Below are positions 24,232 to 36,000 of a stretch of DNA of 52,384 bases, one piece after another (position 1 is the stretch's first letter; each line of letters starts with the position of its first letter). The notes below the pieces were generated by a model. It had not been told where the DNA came from and did no database searches. It saw nothing but the letters and a program-made list of their open reading frames with translations. The position numbers and the translations under genes are program-made. Source of the stretch: Phoronis australis (taxonomy: Eukaryota; Phoronida; Phoronidae); NCBI GenBank assembly GCA_002633005.1, contig NMRA01000197.1, positions 501,378 through 553,761 on the forward strand, given 5' to 3'.

Positions 24232-24913
24232 CTAATGTGATATTTGCTGTTTGAATCTTCTTAATGGCATTCTGTCTAGCTTGGTAAAACCACTCGGAAT
24301 CATTCCCTAGATACTTGTATTCAACAGATAAATCTTTCACCATGATGCCCGAATTATTAGGCAGGCGATAGGCGTACGGGCAGAACAAGTAATATTCTTT
24401 GAATTGTTTGTAATCGTAACAGTTTCCACCAGCAAATATGTCGTCGTCCCCTTCAACGATGTTTACCACCTGTGCGTAATATAGTTCCTCAGATTCCAAG
24501 ATGCCGGGCGAGGCGTGTTTCCAGATGCGCGTCAGCAGATTGGCGCGGTTAACGGCAACCATTGCTTGCTGTTTGAAACGCAAAACGCCGTATTGTTGCA
24601 CGACACCGTCTCCAAGATTGTGTTGTGTGCCCGCAGAACAATTGTCAACATTTGCCTCGTACTGTTCGACAAGCCGTAAAAAATTGGCAACAACGTCGTT
24701 CTCGTAAGCAAGTTTCTGCGATTCCTCTAATCTTTCCAGATAAAGTTTTTCTTCATAGCTTGCCTTCAGAACACTGAACAGATCAACTCGCTCGTCAGGG
24801 TCATTCGCGAGAACATGGCTTGTGTACACAAATAAACACATAGAAATTAAAACCAGCCTGATCGGATAGCCGGCTTTGTCAAAACAGATCCGCCTCATAC
24901 CGCAGTACGGCAT
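24232..24913 (-). CDS. GPR158/GPR179-like extracellular first exon
   Basis: The ATG at 24913 opens a 227-codon exon ending at a perfect GTAAGT donor (GTAAGT at 24231-24226), phase 1. Residues about 17-36 are a hydrophobic signal peptide ending HVLA before an acidic mature start. The mature part has four N-glycosylation sequons (residues 91, 186, 204, 224), a helical charged stretch (42-80), then AVNRANLLTRIW (120-131), EELYYAQVV (142-150), a Cys-containing loop, YYLFCPYAYRL (174-184) and KDLSVEYKYL...EWF (193-209). This motif order resembles the Cache-containing ectodomain of GPR158/GPR179-type class C receptors (GPR158 is a glycine-sensing receptor in mammals). No seven-helix region is seen in the window, so later exons may lie below or the protein may be a secreted relative. 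Met6 is an alternative start. The family call is from memory of motif order. Confidence 0.6.
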
Positions 24914-25927
24914 TGTGTGTCCTCTATGAGTTCCACTGGTTAACGGTCTTAGAAGTTTGCTTTCAACTCCTACACAATCGCTGGGCTAGAAATCGCTAAT
25001 TACCTGAAAATCCGCACACGTCCAGCCACAGAAACGTTGAATCTATAGCGTACAACGTAGTGTTGCTCGCATTAAGAAACTAGCAATTGGAGCAGTCTAG
25101 GAGGGCAGCACAGATGGATACGTCAAGGCGTCAATGACTTTTAACTACAATCAGCTACAAGGATGCTAATTTGCTACTCGAGATACGGGTAAAATCACAG
25201 TCAAAAAGTATACCGAAGAGCGCATTCGTGAAGCCGTCAGCTGCTCACGCGCAGATAAAATCATTAACATCAGAATACGCGATTATTCAATCGGATTAAT
25301 CGCTTCAATGACAAATTATACTTGAACCTCCGCTGTGATCGATGCACGTTTAATACGTTGTACATGAGTTCCAAATTAGTGACATCGGAAAAAAGACGTT
25401 CTCTCGCTGTTTCTCGCAAACAAATTGAGGTGGTCCCATGCCCTTGATGCATTCACAGTTCAACAGCAACAAACGAATTCATGTCCTCTCGGCAACTGGG
25501 TGTCTTTCTAATTGGACTATTTTTTTTTCATTTACCGGCTGTCCAGGGATAACTGGAAAAGTGATATCCAACGTTCGTGAATCAAGAAAGGGACTTTGAG
25601 ATTAAAACAGACAACGATGGGAGAAACACGTGTGAGCGAGGAATGTCTGTGTTCCTAATGGCTCGGTCGTGGTCGATTTACGATGAATGCCTGTGCGACT
25701 GTTAAAAACTCAGACGGTTATTTTAACACATTTGACATTTCTCAAAATACTCCCAGTTGTTTTTTCATGAAAGAGGTTCTACAAGCCCCTTAACCTCCCA
25801 GATTGCAACAGGCGTCTTGGCCATCAAACTTGTGAAATGTGCTACCCGGTCCGATCTCCAAAGAATTACTCACGTTGTAGATATCTGCAAAAGTTCACAA
25901 TATAATGTCAGACAATTAGCTTTCAAG
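24914..25927. other. Upstream flank of the receptor-like gene
   Basis: Presumed 5' flank and UTR of the minus-strand gene. No clear TATA box or other gene is seen. The 60-codon minus frame at 25270-25452 is probably chance. Confidence 0.4.
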
Positions 25928-26042
25928 TGATACCTACAACACCGCCTGAGTGATACCTACTACAGAACCTGAGTGATACCTACTGCAGCGCCTGAGTGAT
26001 ACCTACTGCAGCGCCTGAGTGATACCTACTGCAACGCCTGAG
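25928..26042. repeat. Minisatellite, 23-bp unit x5
   Basis: Five consecutive 23-bp copies of TGATACCTACTGCAGCGCCT-type units ending GAG. The inner copies are identical and the outer ones differ at a few bases. Confidence 0.95.
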
Positions 26043-26610
26043 CGAACACTATTTTCCTAGATCAGTGAAGTGGTGGCACGAACGGCACTGGACTAGTCGT
26101 TTACTCTCGTTCACTGGCATCGCTTTATCCGATACGTGTACGATCATTAAATTATACAAAATTTCATTAAACATAAATATTCCACCGCGCTTATTGATCA
26201 CAGGGGTTTTGTGTAAATATTAGCACCATGGACCCTTCATAAAATCCACAGACATTTAGTCGATATCCGTACACGCGAACAAGTGCCGAGACTGGCCAAT
26301 TATCGTGTTCTTGCGCGCGGAGACACCACAGTAATAATTGTTAGTCAGAGAAAGCTCAAATTATTCTTTACTTCATTTCTGGTTCGGTATAGATGATTAA
26401 TAAGTCCCTAGGCGTCTATCGTATAACGAATGGTCGTAATTATGCCATTCAAATTGTAACATGCAATTAAAGACAAAGTGAAAAATGAAACGTAACATTA
26501 ATTTTTCGTTCAATAATTTTGACTTCGACGATTATCCGCAAGACGGCAGGCTTGTCAATCCTGTTAGCTGACGTCACTACGGTGATTATAAAAGCTCACA
26601 CAGGATATAG

Positions 26611-26767
26611 TTACTAACTCTATCGATAAGTTTACTACTGCCTCTTTAGACTTACTAACTCTATCGATAGACTTATTAATCTTTATCGCTAAACAAACTT
26701 ATTCGAGAAACTAACTCTACCGATAGGGTGGGTTACTATCTCTACCCATAGACTTGGTTACTATCTC
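26611..26767. repeat. Imperfect repeats with TATCGATA motifs
   Basis: Irregular copies of TTACTAACTCTATCGATAG and derivatives (CTACCGATAGGG, CTACCCATAGAC). Two perfect TATCGATA octamers lie at 26621 and 26662. TATCGATA is the Drosophila DRE core bound by DREF; relevance here is unknown. Confidence 0.7.
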
Positions 26768-29566
26768 ATTGCTCAGTGACGTCACATTGACCTTCTTGTT
26801 GATGTTTACAATTTGCTAAATTTCGGACTTCATTATTGTCATTTTTATTCGAATTAAAGAATTATCAAATTTATAAAAAACAGTCCCATTCTTCCGACAT
26901 GTCGGGTCGGCTTGTGACGCACAATTAGCTAAAACTCAATCATGGAAATATGAAGGAGATGAGTATCATTTATTTTCAGGGTGTCGGCGGCCTTACAACA
27001 CTTGAAAGTGAAATAGTTTTAAAAATCTTAACGTCAGTCATTTATTATATAGTTTCACTTATCGGTGTCATCTATTTACTAGACTAGTAAACAACGAATA
27101 GTATGCGCGTTAGTCATTAATGTTAGAGAAATGAAGACATCATCGTTGATTTTTAAGTTTATTTAATTATTTATATATTATTATCACCTGGATGAATCAG
27201 AATATAGTCTGACAATCAGTATGCGATACAATATCAGTGGACAAGGTACAGCAATGCCTTTCCAGACTCTTGAGCTTACAAGACACCACGGATTTGTTAA
27301 TTAAGCGATTATACAGAACATAACCTATGTTTACAGCAAACCAATGCCTCAACCAAAAATCTCGTCAAAGCTTCTGGATAATTCAAAAACAAATCCGATA
27401 AGGACGATTCACTCGGAAGCTCTGATTATAGCTTGTGCAGACAAACACAGCTGTACTTCGTCTTCAATGAAAGTTTGATTACACACTTTGCATAGTATTC
27501 CATTTAATGGAATTTCCAAGAACCTCCCTAATTCTACGTGTACTAGCATAGTCGCTGACAAGACCTCAATGTGCAAAGGGAAGATGGAGGAACTACAACG
27601 TTCTCAACTCAACTTTTTGATTTAATAGTCTTATATACACGTTTCAAAACATAAAGTTCAAAAAATGTTCAGCAGATACCATTTGTTTTTGGGGCATTTC
27701 AACCTCTCTGATAATATATTTTGGATAGATGAGCTCCAGTTAATTTTACAAAGATTATAATCATAAATCAATATACGTTTTGCAATTCGATTTTCGTTCA
27801 TCACGATAAGACGATTCCACAAATGAAACATGTTTTCATGTTTTTTTTATAAACTGCTGCGTGCCACCCAATGTATCCGTACTAGACACCATTTGCAGCT
27901 TACTTATGCACTCACAGAAACGACTAGAAACGTTCTAGAACGACCCACATTGTGAAAATTGCGCGTAAAACCACAATCCAGAACAATACACCATAGTCGA
28001 TCTGACAGAGCAGTAAAAGCACTTGGCAAACCTACTAAAAACCCGCGTTTTCTAATGTCTTGCATTTACTGACTGGTATTTAATACGTCATCTGTTGCAG
28101 ACTATGTTAATATCTGAGCCGATAGGTAGCGTCTAAGCGTGAACCGCGGCCAATTTGTAGCCGCGGACACCTCGGAGATATTAAAATGTGCGGTCGCAGT
28201 TTTCAGTTGAGGTGCACGTGCATTGACAATAGGCTCAACGGAATCTGGTTTACTTGTGCTTGTGAACATATTGTGAACCAGAAAAGTCCACTAGTTCGTC
28301 TTAGTGTAGGTTTCATTTTCTTCATAATGGCAGGAATATGGTACGATGTAAGGTTGCCCTCAAACAACCCAGATTTGTAAAAAAATGATTGGAAACAGTT
28401 CTTTGGGACCCCAATTGTAAAATCTATAATCAACTTGTTTTCAAAGTCACTGACTCGCGTAGAGCACTGGCTTCTTAGATTTCTTCAAACTTGATAAAGG
28501 TCACATTCCATTTTTAGCATCATTTATACATGTATATAACGCAAACACAGTGATTGTAAACTGGCTTTGCGACTTCAAAAAATACTGAGCTTTCTGCATG
28601 TAGTAAACAACACAAATTATGACATCATATAATCTTTCTCACACTGCCGATTTAACCCAAAACAGAACATTTCATTGGCGGTTGAATTTTTCGTGACCAC
28701 TGTGAGTTAGACTCCTTCTGTTGTCCACTAAGCACTTAAGTATCGCTGAGAGACAAAGGTACTATTACCTGAACATCTCCCAGTTGAGTCACAAAATGCA
28801 TTATGTGGTTTCTTTCAGCTGTCGATCAATTCGTAAAAAAATTTACGCTTCGCGGATTTAGCTGTAATTGTTATGTGCAGCAAATTTTACAGGAATGACG
28901 ATTGTTGAAGGCCATTATTTTGCCTCAAATTTTGTATAATGGTGGCAGTTAGTGTCTTCACGTTTTAAATGTCAAGTAACTCCTGTTGTTTTGTCGTATT
29001 TAAACTTTGTTAACATTGAAATAACAAAAATAACAAAATTTTAAAACGAAATGTGCACGATTAACATCAAAGCGAAATAACAGCTCGTTTTTCTTTGATT
29101 CCATCAGTCAAGACGAAACATTTTTGGATCGTAGTTATCGCTATTTACCGCTAGTTACCGCTAGTTTTGATAGTAGAATGAGTCGGAGTCTACTCGAAAT
29201 AAGGACGGGACATGTGAAGTCACAGTACACCGCGGACAGTCAAGGAGATTCCGTCATCTTGTCACTCTGGGCCAAATATGCCGAGTTTGCACAAGTAGAA
29301 AGAAAAATGTTAAAAATAATCTCGAATTCCAGGTCTACTAAATACAATGCCGGTCAGCCTTGGTTTGATGGTTCGTCAAGGCCTGACGTAACAAGTGACA
29401 AAGCAAAAACGTTTCTCACGCTAAATTATTAATCATTCTAACTGACAGATTATTAATCGCAGCAGGATTGATTAAGTACACAGAGCGTCAAGCGCCAGTC
29501 TTTTTTCGAACATAGACCCCACCTCAAACCAGGGTTGCGTTTCGCAGACGCAAGAATCTCGCAAGT
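26768..29566. other. Intergenic stretch, no gene recognised
   Basis: Contains a GC-rich 7-bp hairpin (CCGCGGC/GCCGCGG, 28144-28166, nine-base loop). Open frames at 28186-28380 and 29124-29432 (102 codons, plus) have no recognisable domain. The latter starts just after an AT-rich stretch and could be a decayed transposon ORF, but nothing supports this strongly. Confidence 0.45.
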
Positions 29567-29810
29567 CATGCGCGCACCCAGGGGGGGGGGGGGCTCGGGG
29601 GGCGAAGTGGGCAAAAGGGTCCGCCTAAGAGAAACAAAAATCCGGGGAAACGGGACAAAAGTCCACTATAAAAGCGCAGACGCACAGTTCACTGTACTGA
29701 AGGTGGTACCCCGTCTTTTTTATTTAGTCCTCCAGGTTTTTTGTTAGCAAAAGGTCCACTTTGTCAGAAATTCGACCCTCCCCCCCAACTAAAGGCTGGG
29801 TGCGCGCATG
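29567..29810 (+). mobile_element. G-run foldback element, copy 2
   Basis: Begins CATGCGCGCACCCA then a G run and CTCGGGGGGCGAAGTGG; ends GGCTGGGTGCGCGCATG. The interior is collinear with copy 1 at 17825 (GGTCCGCC, GAAACAAAAATCCG, AAAAGTCCACT, TTTTTTGTTAGCAAAAGGTC). Confidence 0.85.
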
Positions 29811-29930
29811 CAAGTAAAACTAAAGGATCACATGCTTTGCTTGTAGTGCATGGCAACTTGCGCGAATGTATTGTGACTACGGACTGCGTACCAGGGTTTT
29901 GCTGCTATTGATTTTTTTAAACGAATGTTA

Positions 29931-30000
29931 CCGTAGACCCTATTCACGCCGACAGGAGGCGCGTTCCAAAACGAGGCTCGCTACGATAGCTCTGGTGGCT
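29931..30000 (-). repeat. Dispersed repeat (also 32586-32640)
   Basis: In complement this stretch reads GAGCCTCGTTTTGGA, then a CGCC-containing block and CGTGAATAGGGTCTACG. The same order (GAGCCTCGCTTTGGA ... CGTGAATAGAGTCTATG) occurs on the plus strand at 32586-32640. Unassigned dispersed repeat. Confidence 0.55.
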
Positions 30001-30339
30001 TATCCGCGTAGTTGTACTCCGCGTTGCTCGAACAGCTAGAAAAAATACGGACACTCTGTTTTACAATCCCTAAGGACGTTGGGATTCGGAAGCGTTGGGT
30101 CCTTGCCATACGCAGCGACGAAGGAAAATATGTCCGTGTAAAATTTATAACTGTTTTCGAATCATAATTTGTCGCATCTGTTACTGGATGCCGCCATAGC
30201 AACGAGGACCGGAGAATCTTCGGCCAGCCAGGCTGTGTTTTCATGACTATGGGTTGAAGCGCGATGCATTTTTCTTTACAAAAATGACAGGGCCCTCAAT
30301 CCCTCAATTTTGGGGCCAAATATTGGCCCTATTCCCCTC

Positions 30340-31345
30340 TCAAANCCACTGGGCTGCTGACTGGGTATGTACCCAGTTGCGTATACTCATCCTGCAACAT
30401 CCGTAAGATACCGGGATAGCAGATTCAGGCACAAAATGCAGAACGCTTGCTCCTATCTTTGCGAGTCTGTCTGCATTCTCATTGCCATCAATTCCCACAT
30501 TGGGCCCTGACCCAGCGTATATTGACGGTTCTTTCAATTGCAAGCTTGTTAAGCTCATTAATACAAGCATTAACACAACGAGAGTTGACCCTTAGTTTCT
30601 TTAGGGCTTTTATTGTTGCCTGGCTATCTGAAAAGATGGTAATTGGCCGATTGCAAAGTTCAGTGTTATATTGTTGTGCCAGTTGAGCAGCTCTATTAAT
30701 TGCAGTGATCTCAGCCTGAAACACCGTGGCAAGATTGCCCAACGATACCCAGTTTTCTGCATCTGCAACAGGAAGACCCCAGCACCTGTCTGGCCATTTT
30801 CCAGTTTAGAGCCGTCCGTATAACAAACCACCTCATTCTTGTGTTCTGCGGTAGGCCATCCATCGCCAATTTCCGTGAAGAAATTGTTTGTATGATTTAA
30901 AGTTGTGACCTGGACATCACTAGGCATGTTCCATAGTTGTCCAGTCTTGGCCATTAGCTTATTACAAACATTCCTGTGGCTTCTGTGTGCAACGGAGTCA
31001 GGGATGTTAGTTTTCACCCACTGACCATTATATTTGAGACGAAGTGCAGCAGATGCAGCTTCACCCTCAAGGTATATGTTCAGTGGTGGTAGACCGATTA
31101 GCATTTCTAGGGTTGCAGAAGGCGTTCCTGGAAAAGCAGAGGTTATGCACAAACAAGCTAGACGTTGCAGCTGTCTAAGTTTGTTGATAATTGTAATCTG
31201 TTTTAATGCCGTTACCCATATCGACGAAGCATAGGACATTATAGGTCGGATAACAGCAGTATAAATCCAGAACATATTCTTGGGAGACATTCCCCAAGTT
31301 CATTTTTTTAGTCCAACGACAGATTTCCTGAGCAGAAGTTATACA
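30340..31345 (-). pseudogene. Decayed LINE: RT C-terminus plus RNase H
   Basis: Read on the minus strand. Frame 31290-30610 gives SPKNMFWIYTAVIRPIMSYA..W, KLRQLQRLACLCITSAF and ATLEMLIGLPPLNIY, typical of the thumb/C-terminal part of a non-LTR reverse transcriptase. It continues into RNase H: YTDGSK (first Asp), FQAEITAI (Glu, frame 30742-30488), IFSDSQATIKAL (Asp) and GIDGNENADRLAK (last Asp, frame 30576-30340), so all four DEDD acidic positions are visible. At least three frameshifts break it: at an A run near 31305, near 30735 and near 30490-30570. It ends at an undetermined base (30345). An RNase H after the RT points to LOA/I/R1-like clades; the exact clade is not resolved. Confidence 0.85.
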
Positions 31346-31399
31346 GCCTCGGCGCCCGCAACTTCCGGACCGCCTGCGTGCATACAATCGCGCTTCATT

Positions 31400-31475
31400 G
31401 CCCGCTTCTCCGAGGATGTCGGGCTCCCCCCTCACTAGGCCTATATAATGGTATCCTAGATCAGCCACTGAAAAT
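31400..31475 (-). mobile_element. hAT-type terminus, partner end not found
   Basis: In complement it begins CAGTGGCTGATCTAGGATAC, close to the right end of the element at 22838 (CAGTGGCGGATCTAGGATAT), followed by a GGGGGGAGCCC run. No matching opposite end was identified, so it is a fragment or one end of a rearranged element. Confidence 0.45.
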
Positions 31476-31667
31476 GCTACTTGAGACAGAGCTATGAGAG
31501 CTTGCAAAAGGGCGGGGTGATATTGATGGTGATCGGGAGGTCAGTAGAGTTTTCACTGACCCGTCACTCGGCGAAACGATCCCCTCTCAGAAGGCCGCAC
31601 ACACATGAGGCACCTTTTCCCTCGGATATGAACGAGGCCTCTGAAGAAACATGAGAACTATGCTTGT

Positions 31668-31824
31668 TCCAGGGGGATCCAGGAGGGGGGGGACAAGGCA
31701 GAATATTAGCCAGGATTTTGCCCGTAAGAAATTCGCGCTCCTGAACTGCCAAATGGAATCTGGGAGAATTTTAGGGGGGGGGCTGGGGCATAGCCCCTTG
31801 GCTCCCCTCTAAATCCGCCACTGC
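31668..31824 (-). mobile_element. hAT-type MITE, minus orientation
   Basis: On the complement it begins CAGTGGCGGATTTAGAGGGG, then CCCCCCCTAAAATTCTCCCAG, TTTGGCAGTTCAGG and AAAATCCTGGCTAATATTCTG, and ends TCCTGGATCCCCCTGG. Collinear with the elements at 12815 and 49982. The minus frame at 31564-31752 is part of it, not a gene. Confidence 0.8.
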
Positions 31825-32585
31825 GTTCTGTCCAGTTAATTGAAATTGAGTTCTAAAACGAGGTTATGCTTTGGACGAAAGAATTAGGTGTTTTAATTTT
31901 AAAATTCAACTTGGTCGAGATTGATATTTGAAAAATATAACACATGAAATAGACGTAATTATTAAAACCAAGAAAGCAGAATTGATGGTCATATAATTTT
32001 TATTTTCAATTGCGAGCCTAGTTTTTTATCGTAATCAAAATATATATTTAATAACATCAAGTATTATTTCAGATCAATGACAAATCAACTGTTAGTCCCG
32101 GTAGTGCCTACCTCACCAGGACCTAGGCTATGCTTGAAGCTAATATGCCTACTCTTGATCAACAAATTAAACCAGATGAGACTTATTGCACATGACAGCA
32201 AAATGCTATGAGCCACCATTGTCGAATATATCTTCAACTCGTCAACAATACGACCAGATGACCTGGTTCGTGTAGAAAGCATTTTTATCAAGAATTTATA
32301 AGAAGAAACGTAACCCTGCATTCAGCATGATACCTAATCCGTAACACTACGATCGCCGCAATTTGGTCATGTTTACTTTTCATGTTTCGAAACTAGTTTT
32401 CCGGAAAAAACCTATATCCTTTCGTCAGAAAACTCTTTGGTGCATTGACTTGTTCTTTAACTGTATTTTTCTGCGTCTCTGTGGTTAATTATTGACACAT
32501 TTTTTAAGATTTGTTATTCAGGTTGGACTCCAAAGACCGCCCATTTAACTCACGCAATGTAAATTTCCGCTTTGCTTATCGCAGT
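31825..32585. other. Intergenic stretch with no gene seen
   Basis: AT-rich. The 78-codon minus frame at 32085-32321 has no recognisable domain. Confidence 0.5.
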
Positions 32586-32640
32586 GAGCCTCGCTTTGGA
32601 TTTTAATGTCCGCCGCGTGAATAGAGTCTATGTATACTGA
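32586..32640 (+). repeat. Dispersed repeat (inverted copy of 29931-30000)
   Basis: GAGCCTCGCTTTGGATTTTA ... CGTGAATAGAGTCTATG, matching 29931-30000 in the opposite orientation. Confidence 0.5.
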
Positions 32641-32739
32641 TCCAACCCTGATTTGTTGCCGAACGAGTCAGCAACTCAAGTCACAGGCAATGCGTACATG
32701 CACGAATTCGCAATTTTAGGGTTGTTCAACCCCATAAAA

Positions 32740-33014
32740 CATGGGCGCATCCGGGGGGGGGGGGGCTCGGGGGGCTCANTCAAACGAGCCTCCAATTTGG
32801 AGAATTGGGCAAAAAGGTCCGCCTCAGTGAAGCAAAAAGTCCGAGTAAACGCGACATAAGTCCACAAAATCCACGGGAAGTCGTCGCGGATGCACGGTTC
32901 GTGGGCCTGAACCTAGTGGCCCCGTTTTTTTAGTCCTCGCTGATTTCTTTTAGTAAAAGGTTCTCATATCGAAAAGTTGGAGCCCCCCTATATTTTAGGG
33001 TGGGTGCGCGCATG
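32740..33014 (+). mobile_element. G-run foldback element, copy 3
   Basis: Begins CATGGGCGCATCC and a long G run; ends GGTGGGTGCGCGCATG. The interior shares GGTCCGCCTCAG, AAAAAGTCCGAGTAAACG, AGTCCACAAA and TTTTAGTCCTC with the other copies. It has an extra roughly 30-bp block around the undetermined base at 32779, perhaps an assembly join inside the G run. Confidence 0.8.
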
Positions 33015-36000
33015 TAAAACTCTAGAGCACTTTATTGAGTCGTCCATGGTTTAGATGCTCTTGATGGCAACAGAAATGTATTCTTACTGCAGCAAGAAAT
33101 ATTATGAGATCAGTTTATATCAGTAATTAAAATACCTAATTCGTTCGGTTTTAGTCAGCTAAATTGGGCGAAATGGAGTGTTAGTGACTCAATTCATTTT
33201 TCATTTTTGTCAGCTAAATGCAGTTTTAGCTGTGGCGGTTTATTAAAAAAATATCAAAATTACACTGAGCGCAGCTTCGGAAATGTGACAATTACTTTGT
33301 GACATCCAGTTGCACGCGAATGCGTGAGTCGATTATTTTTATTTGATTTTGCGACGAGGCACAAAAATCGAGACGAAAATAAGATAAATTAATACTTTTT
33401 GCATTTTGCAATCAAGCCTTTTATTCTTGTAAAATTGGTATTTTAATATCCCTTACCTTGGCAGAGTTCTATTTGTGTTACCAACCAGAACATCGAAATC
33501 TAAAGTGACTCAAGGAAACGCTTTAGAGTTCTTTGGGTTTGGCCATCTCTAAAATTAGCTCATGTAGGCCTACACATTACTATGACGTGGCGCAAAGAAT
33601 ATCGTTAAATGAGCGCGAAACTGATAGTGACGTGAACAAGAGCCAGTGACGAGTATCTCAGCTTCATCCAATTAGCGACATCTTTTGGTTTTGTTGTACG
33701 AAAGCCATAACGGAAACGCCCGTGTTCGAACCAATGATGTCAATAATAATTTGTCTACAATATTTCGCCGAAGATTAGTAAGACTGCGACTTGGAATGAA
33801 GCGTGGTACCATGTGCTTTAGGAGTGACAGAAGGGTCGTTGTAGTGAATCCATTACAAAATGATTCCAAAGTAAAGCAATATTTTCAGGCCTCACGCAGC
33901 GAACTATTGAACACAACTGTGTACCTTAGCTCTTGTTTGTCTTACTTATTCATGGATATTATTATGTTTGTCTTATTGCTGTTATACATGTATATTTGGC
34001 CTTTTTGAAGGATTTTAGTTTTTATTAATCTATTTTAATTTAATTGATTTATTTGTGGTATTTTGTCAAAACGCACTATTCGACCTTATGTTATACAGTT
34101 TTAAAAATCGACGAGAAAATGAAATTAAAGAGAAATAAACAAACGCATTAAACCTCATAATAATCTAATTTACAATGCTTTTATGAAGCTTTTCGGACCA
34201 CAAGGCTTCCGATCGCTATTTTTTCATAACTACCCAAGTTGCATAACATTGCATACAATCGCAGTACATACAAGGTGACCCCAAAAAATTGAAACCAGAA
34301 CACTGCGTGAAAAGCTAAATATTGAGGTTTATCCAGTACGAGGTATTTTAATTGACCCTAGCCTCGTTCCTGGATGTTAGGAGGACCCAGGCAGTTTAGC
34401 GTAGTTTAAAATAGCCAGTTTCGGGCACCATTTGCTTCCTTATTTGAAAATTCACGGGCAATGTTACTGAATTGACTAACCGGACGTGGACGTACGGATC
34501 GGGCGAAAAAGTAAGATCTCGCATGTCTTCGCGAGATATCGGCTAACAAGCAAAATACGTGATCGCGCTAGCAGGTCCTCTGCTTGTCTGTCTGCAGAGG
34601 GCAGATTTCACAACAGTTGTCCCAAAGACCACATAAGGTGTAAGTAAGTTGCCGCCTTATTTCAGAAAATCATTTATAAAATAACAAAATTCTGTCGTAG
34701 AATCCAGTTTCTTGACAGTTCATTGTTGAAAATTCAAATTTGATAATTAATGCTTCAAGAATTTTTAATCCAAATACATCACGTTAACAGAAACGAATGC
34801 ACGTGTTATCCACTAATTCGACTCGCGGTACTTTATTTTTGTGGATAATTTGGACCGATCTTCATAGATTCGTTCTTGATCCCTATTTTTATTGCGTATT
34901 GGTGGACTAACACTGATTGTCCTTTCTTATGTTGTTTTAGTTTGATTACCAAGTCGATTTTTTTGCTTTAAAGTGAATTCTACGTTGAATTCTCAATATT
35001 ATTAACATAAGTAGGAATCTTTGCGAGCAACGCCCCCTAATTATTTTCATGGAACTAAGGGCTCAGATTTTAGTTATATTACTAGAAATGTAATCAGTTA
35101 GAAAGAAGTCATAATAAAGATAAAATGATAGTAAATGATTACAATTGTGAGTAAAGAACGACGCAAACATGCTGAAGGTTCGGGGAGCTTAGTTAAGTCC
35201 CTATTTGGGACTGTTTCATGCAACCGGGCATTGCTTTCACTGACTTAGACAAATCACGTGCGGGCCTTAGCTATTATTTATGGCAACACAGAACTCTGGC
35301 TGGAGTGCTATGATAACAACGACTTTGTTTTCATATTCTATCAGTTAATTAATGCTATGCGGATATTGGGGTCGACTGTCATGACATTGTTACTGATATT
35401 TCGTTTCATTGGGCAAGCTATGGGCTGAAACAAGGCTGTAATTTTCCTCACACTTTAGGTGGTCTATCATGACCGTAGCGTGTAAATATATTCGAGTGTA
35501 ACACATCTTCATGCAGCGGGGGCCGCCATCTTGAAGAAGAATGCAGCTACTGCTGAGCAAGAGGTCTTTTCTCATTCCCACCATGTTCGCAAATACAAAC
35601 AAACCACATTCACTGAGTCTACATGCAACACCTAACTAAAAACTGCCCCCAAGCCTGGCATACCCCTAAATTTTAATATTTTAGCTGTGGCCTCAACCTA
35701 ACTGTTCACTGAGAGTGCCACCTATCTGTCTCCTGGATCACTATATAATTTGTCACCAGAGGAGCTTTTGGTTGTAGAGTACTGTCTCATTTTCTACCAC
35801 CAGGTGATGTGCAGTCTAACTGACTGAATACAAGTCAGTTGATATCTACGTGGTCGGTTGACATTCATGTGTTGGTTGTCAACCAAGTAAGACGTACAAC
35901 TAATTAGTTGGTTGACATCATGTAAGATCCTGACATAACTCTCGAGAGTTGCAGTTATAAAATCAAGCCTTATTTCATTGCTTCATTTCAATTTCGTAAT

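Noticed and set aside
23814-24254. 146-codon plus-strand frame
   Set aside because: Basic, low-complexity composition, no domain, and it overlaps the exon end and donor of the minus-strand receptor-like exon.
29535-29747. Glycine-rich 70-codon frame
   Set aside because: Produced by the G-run of the foldback element.
35522-35533. YY1-like GCCGCCATCTTG as a promoter
   Set aside because: The motif is perfect, but the ATG in it opens only six codons and no gene follows on that strand.
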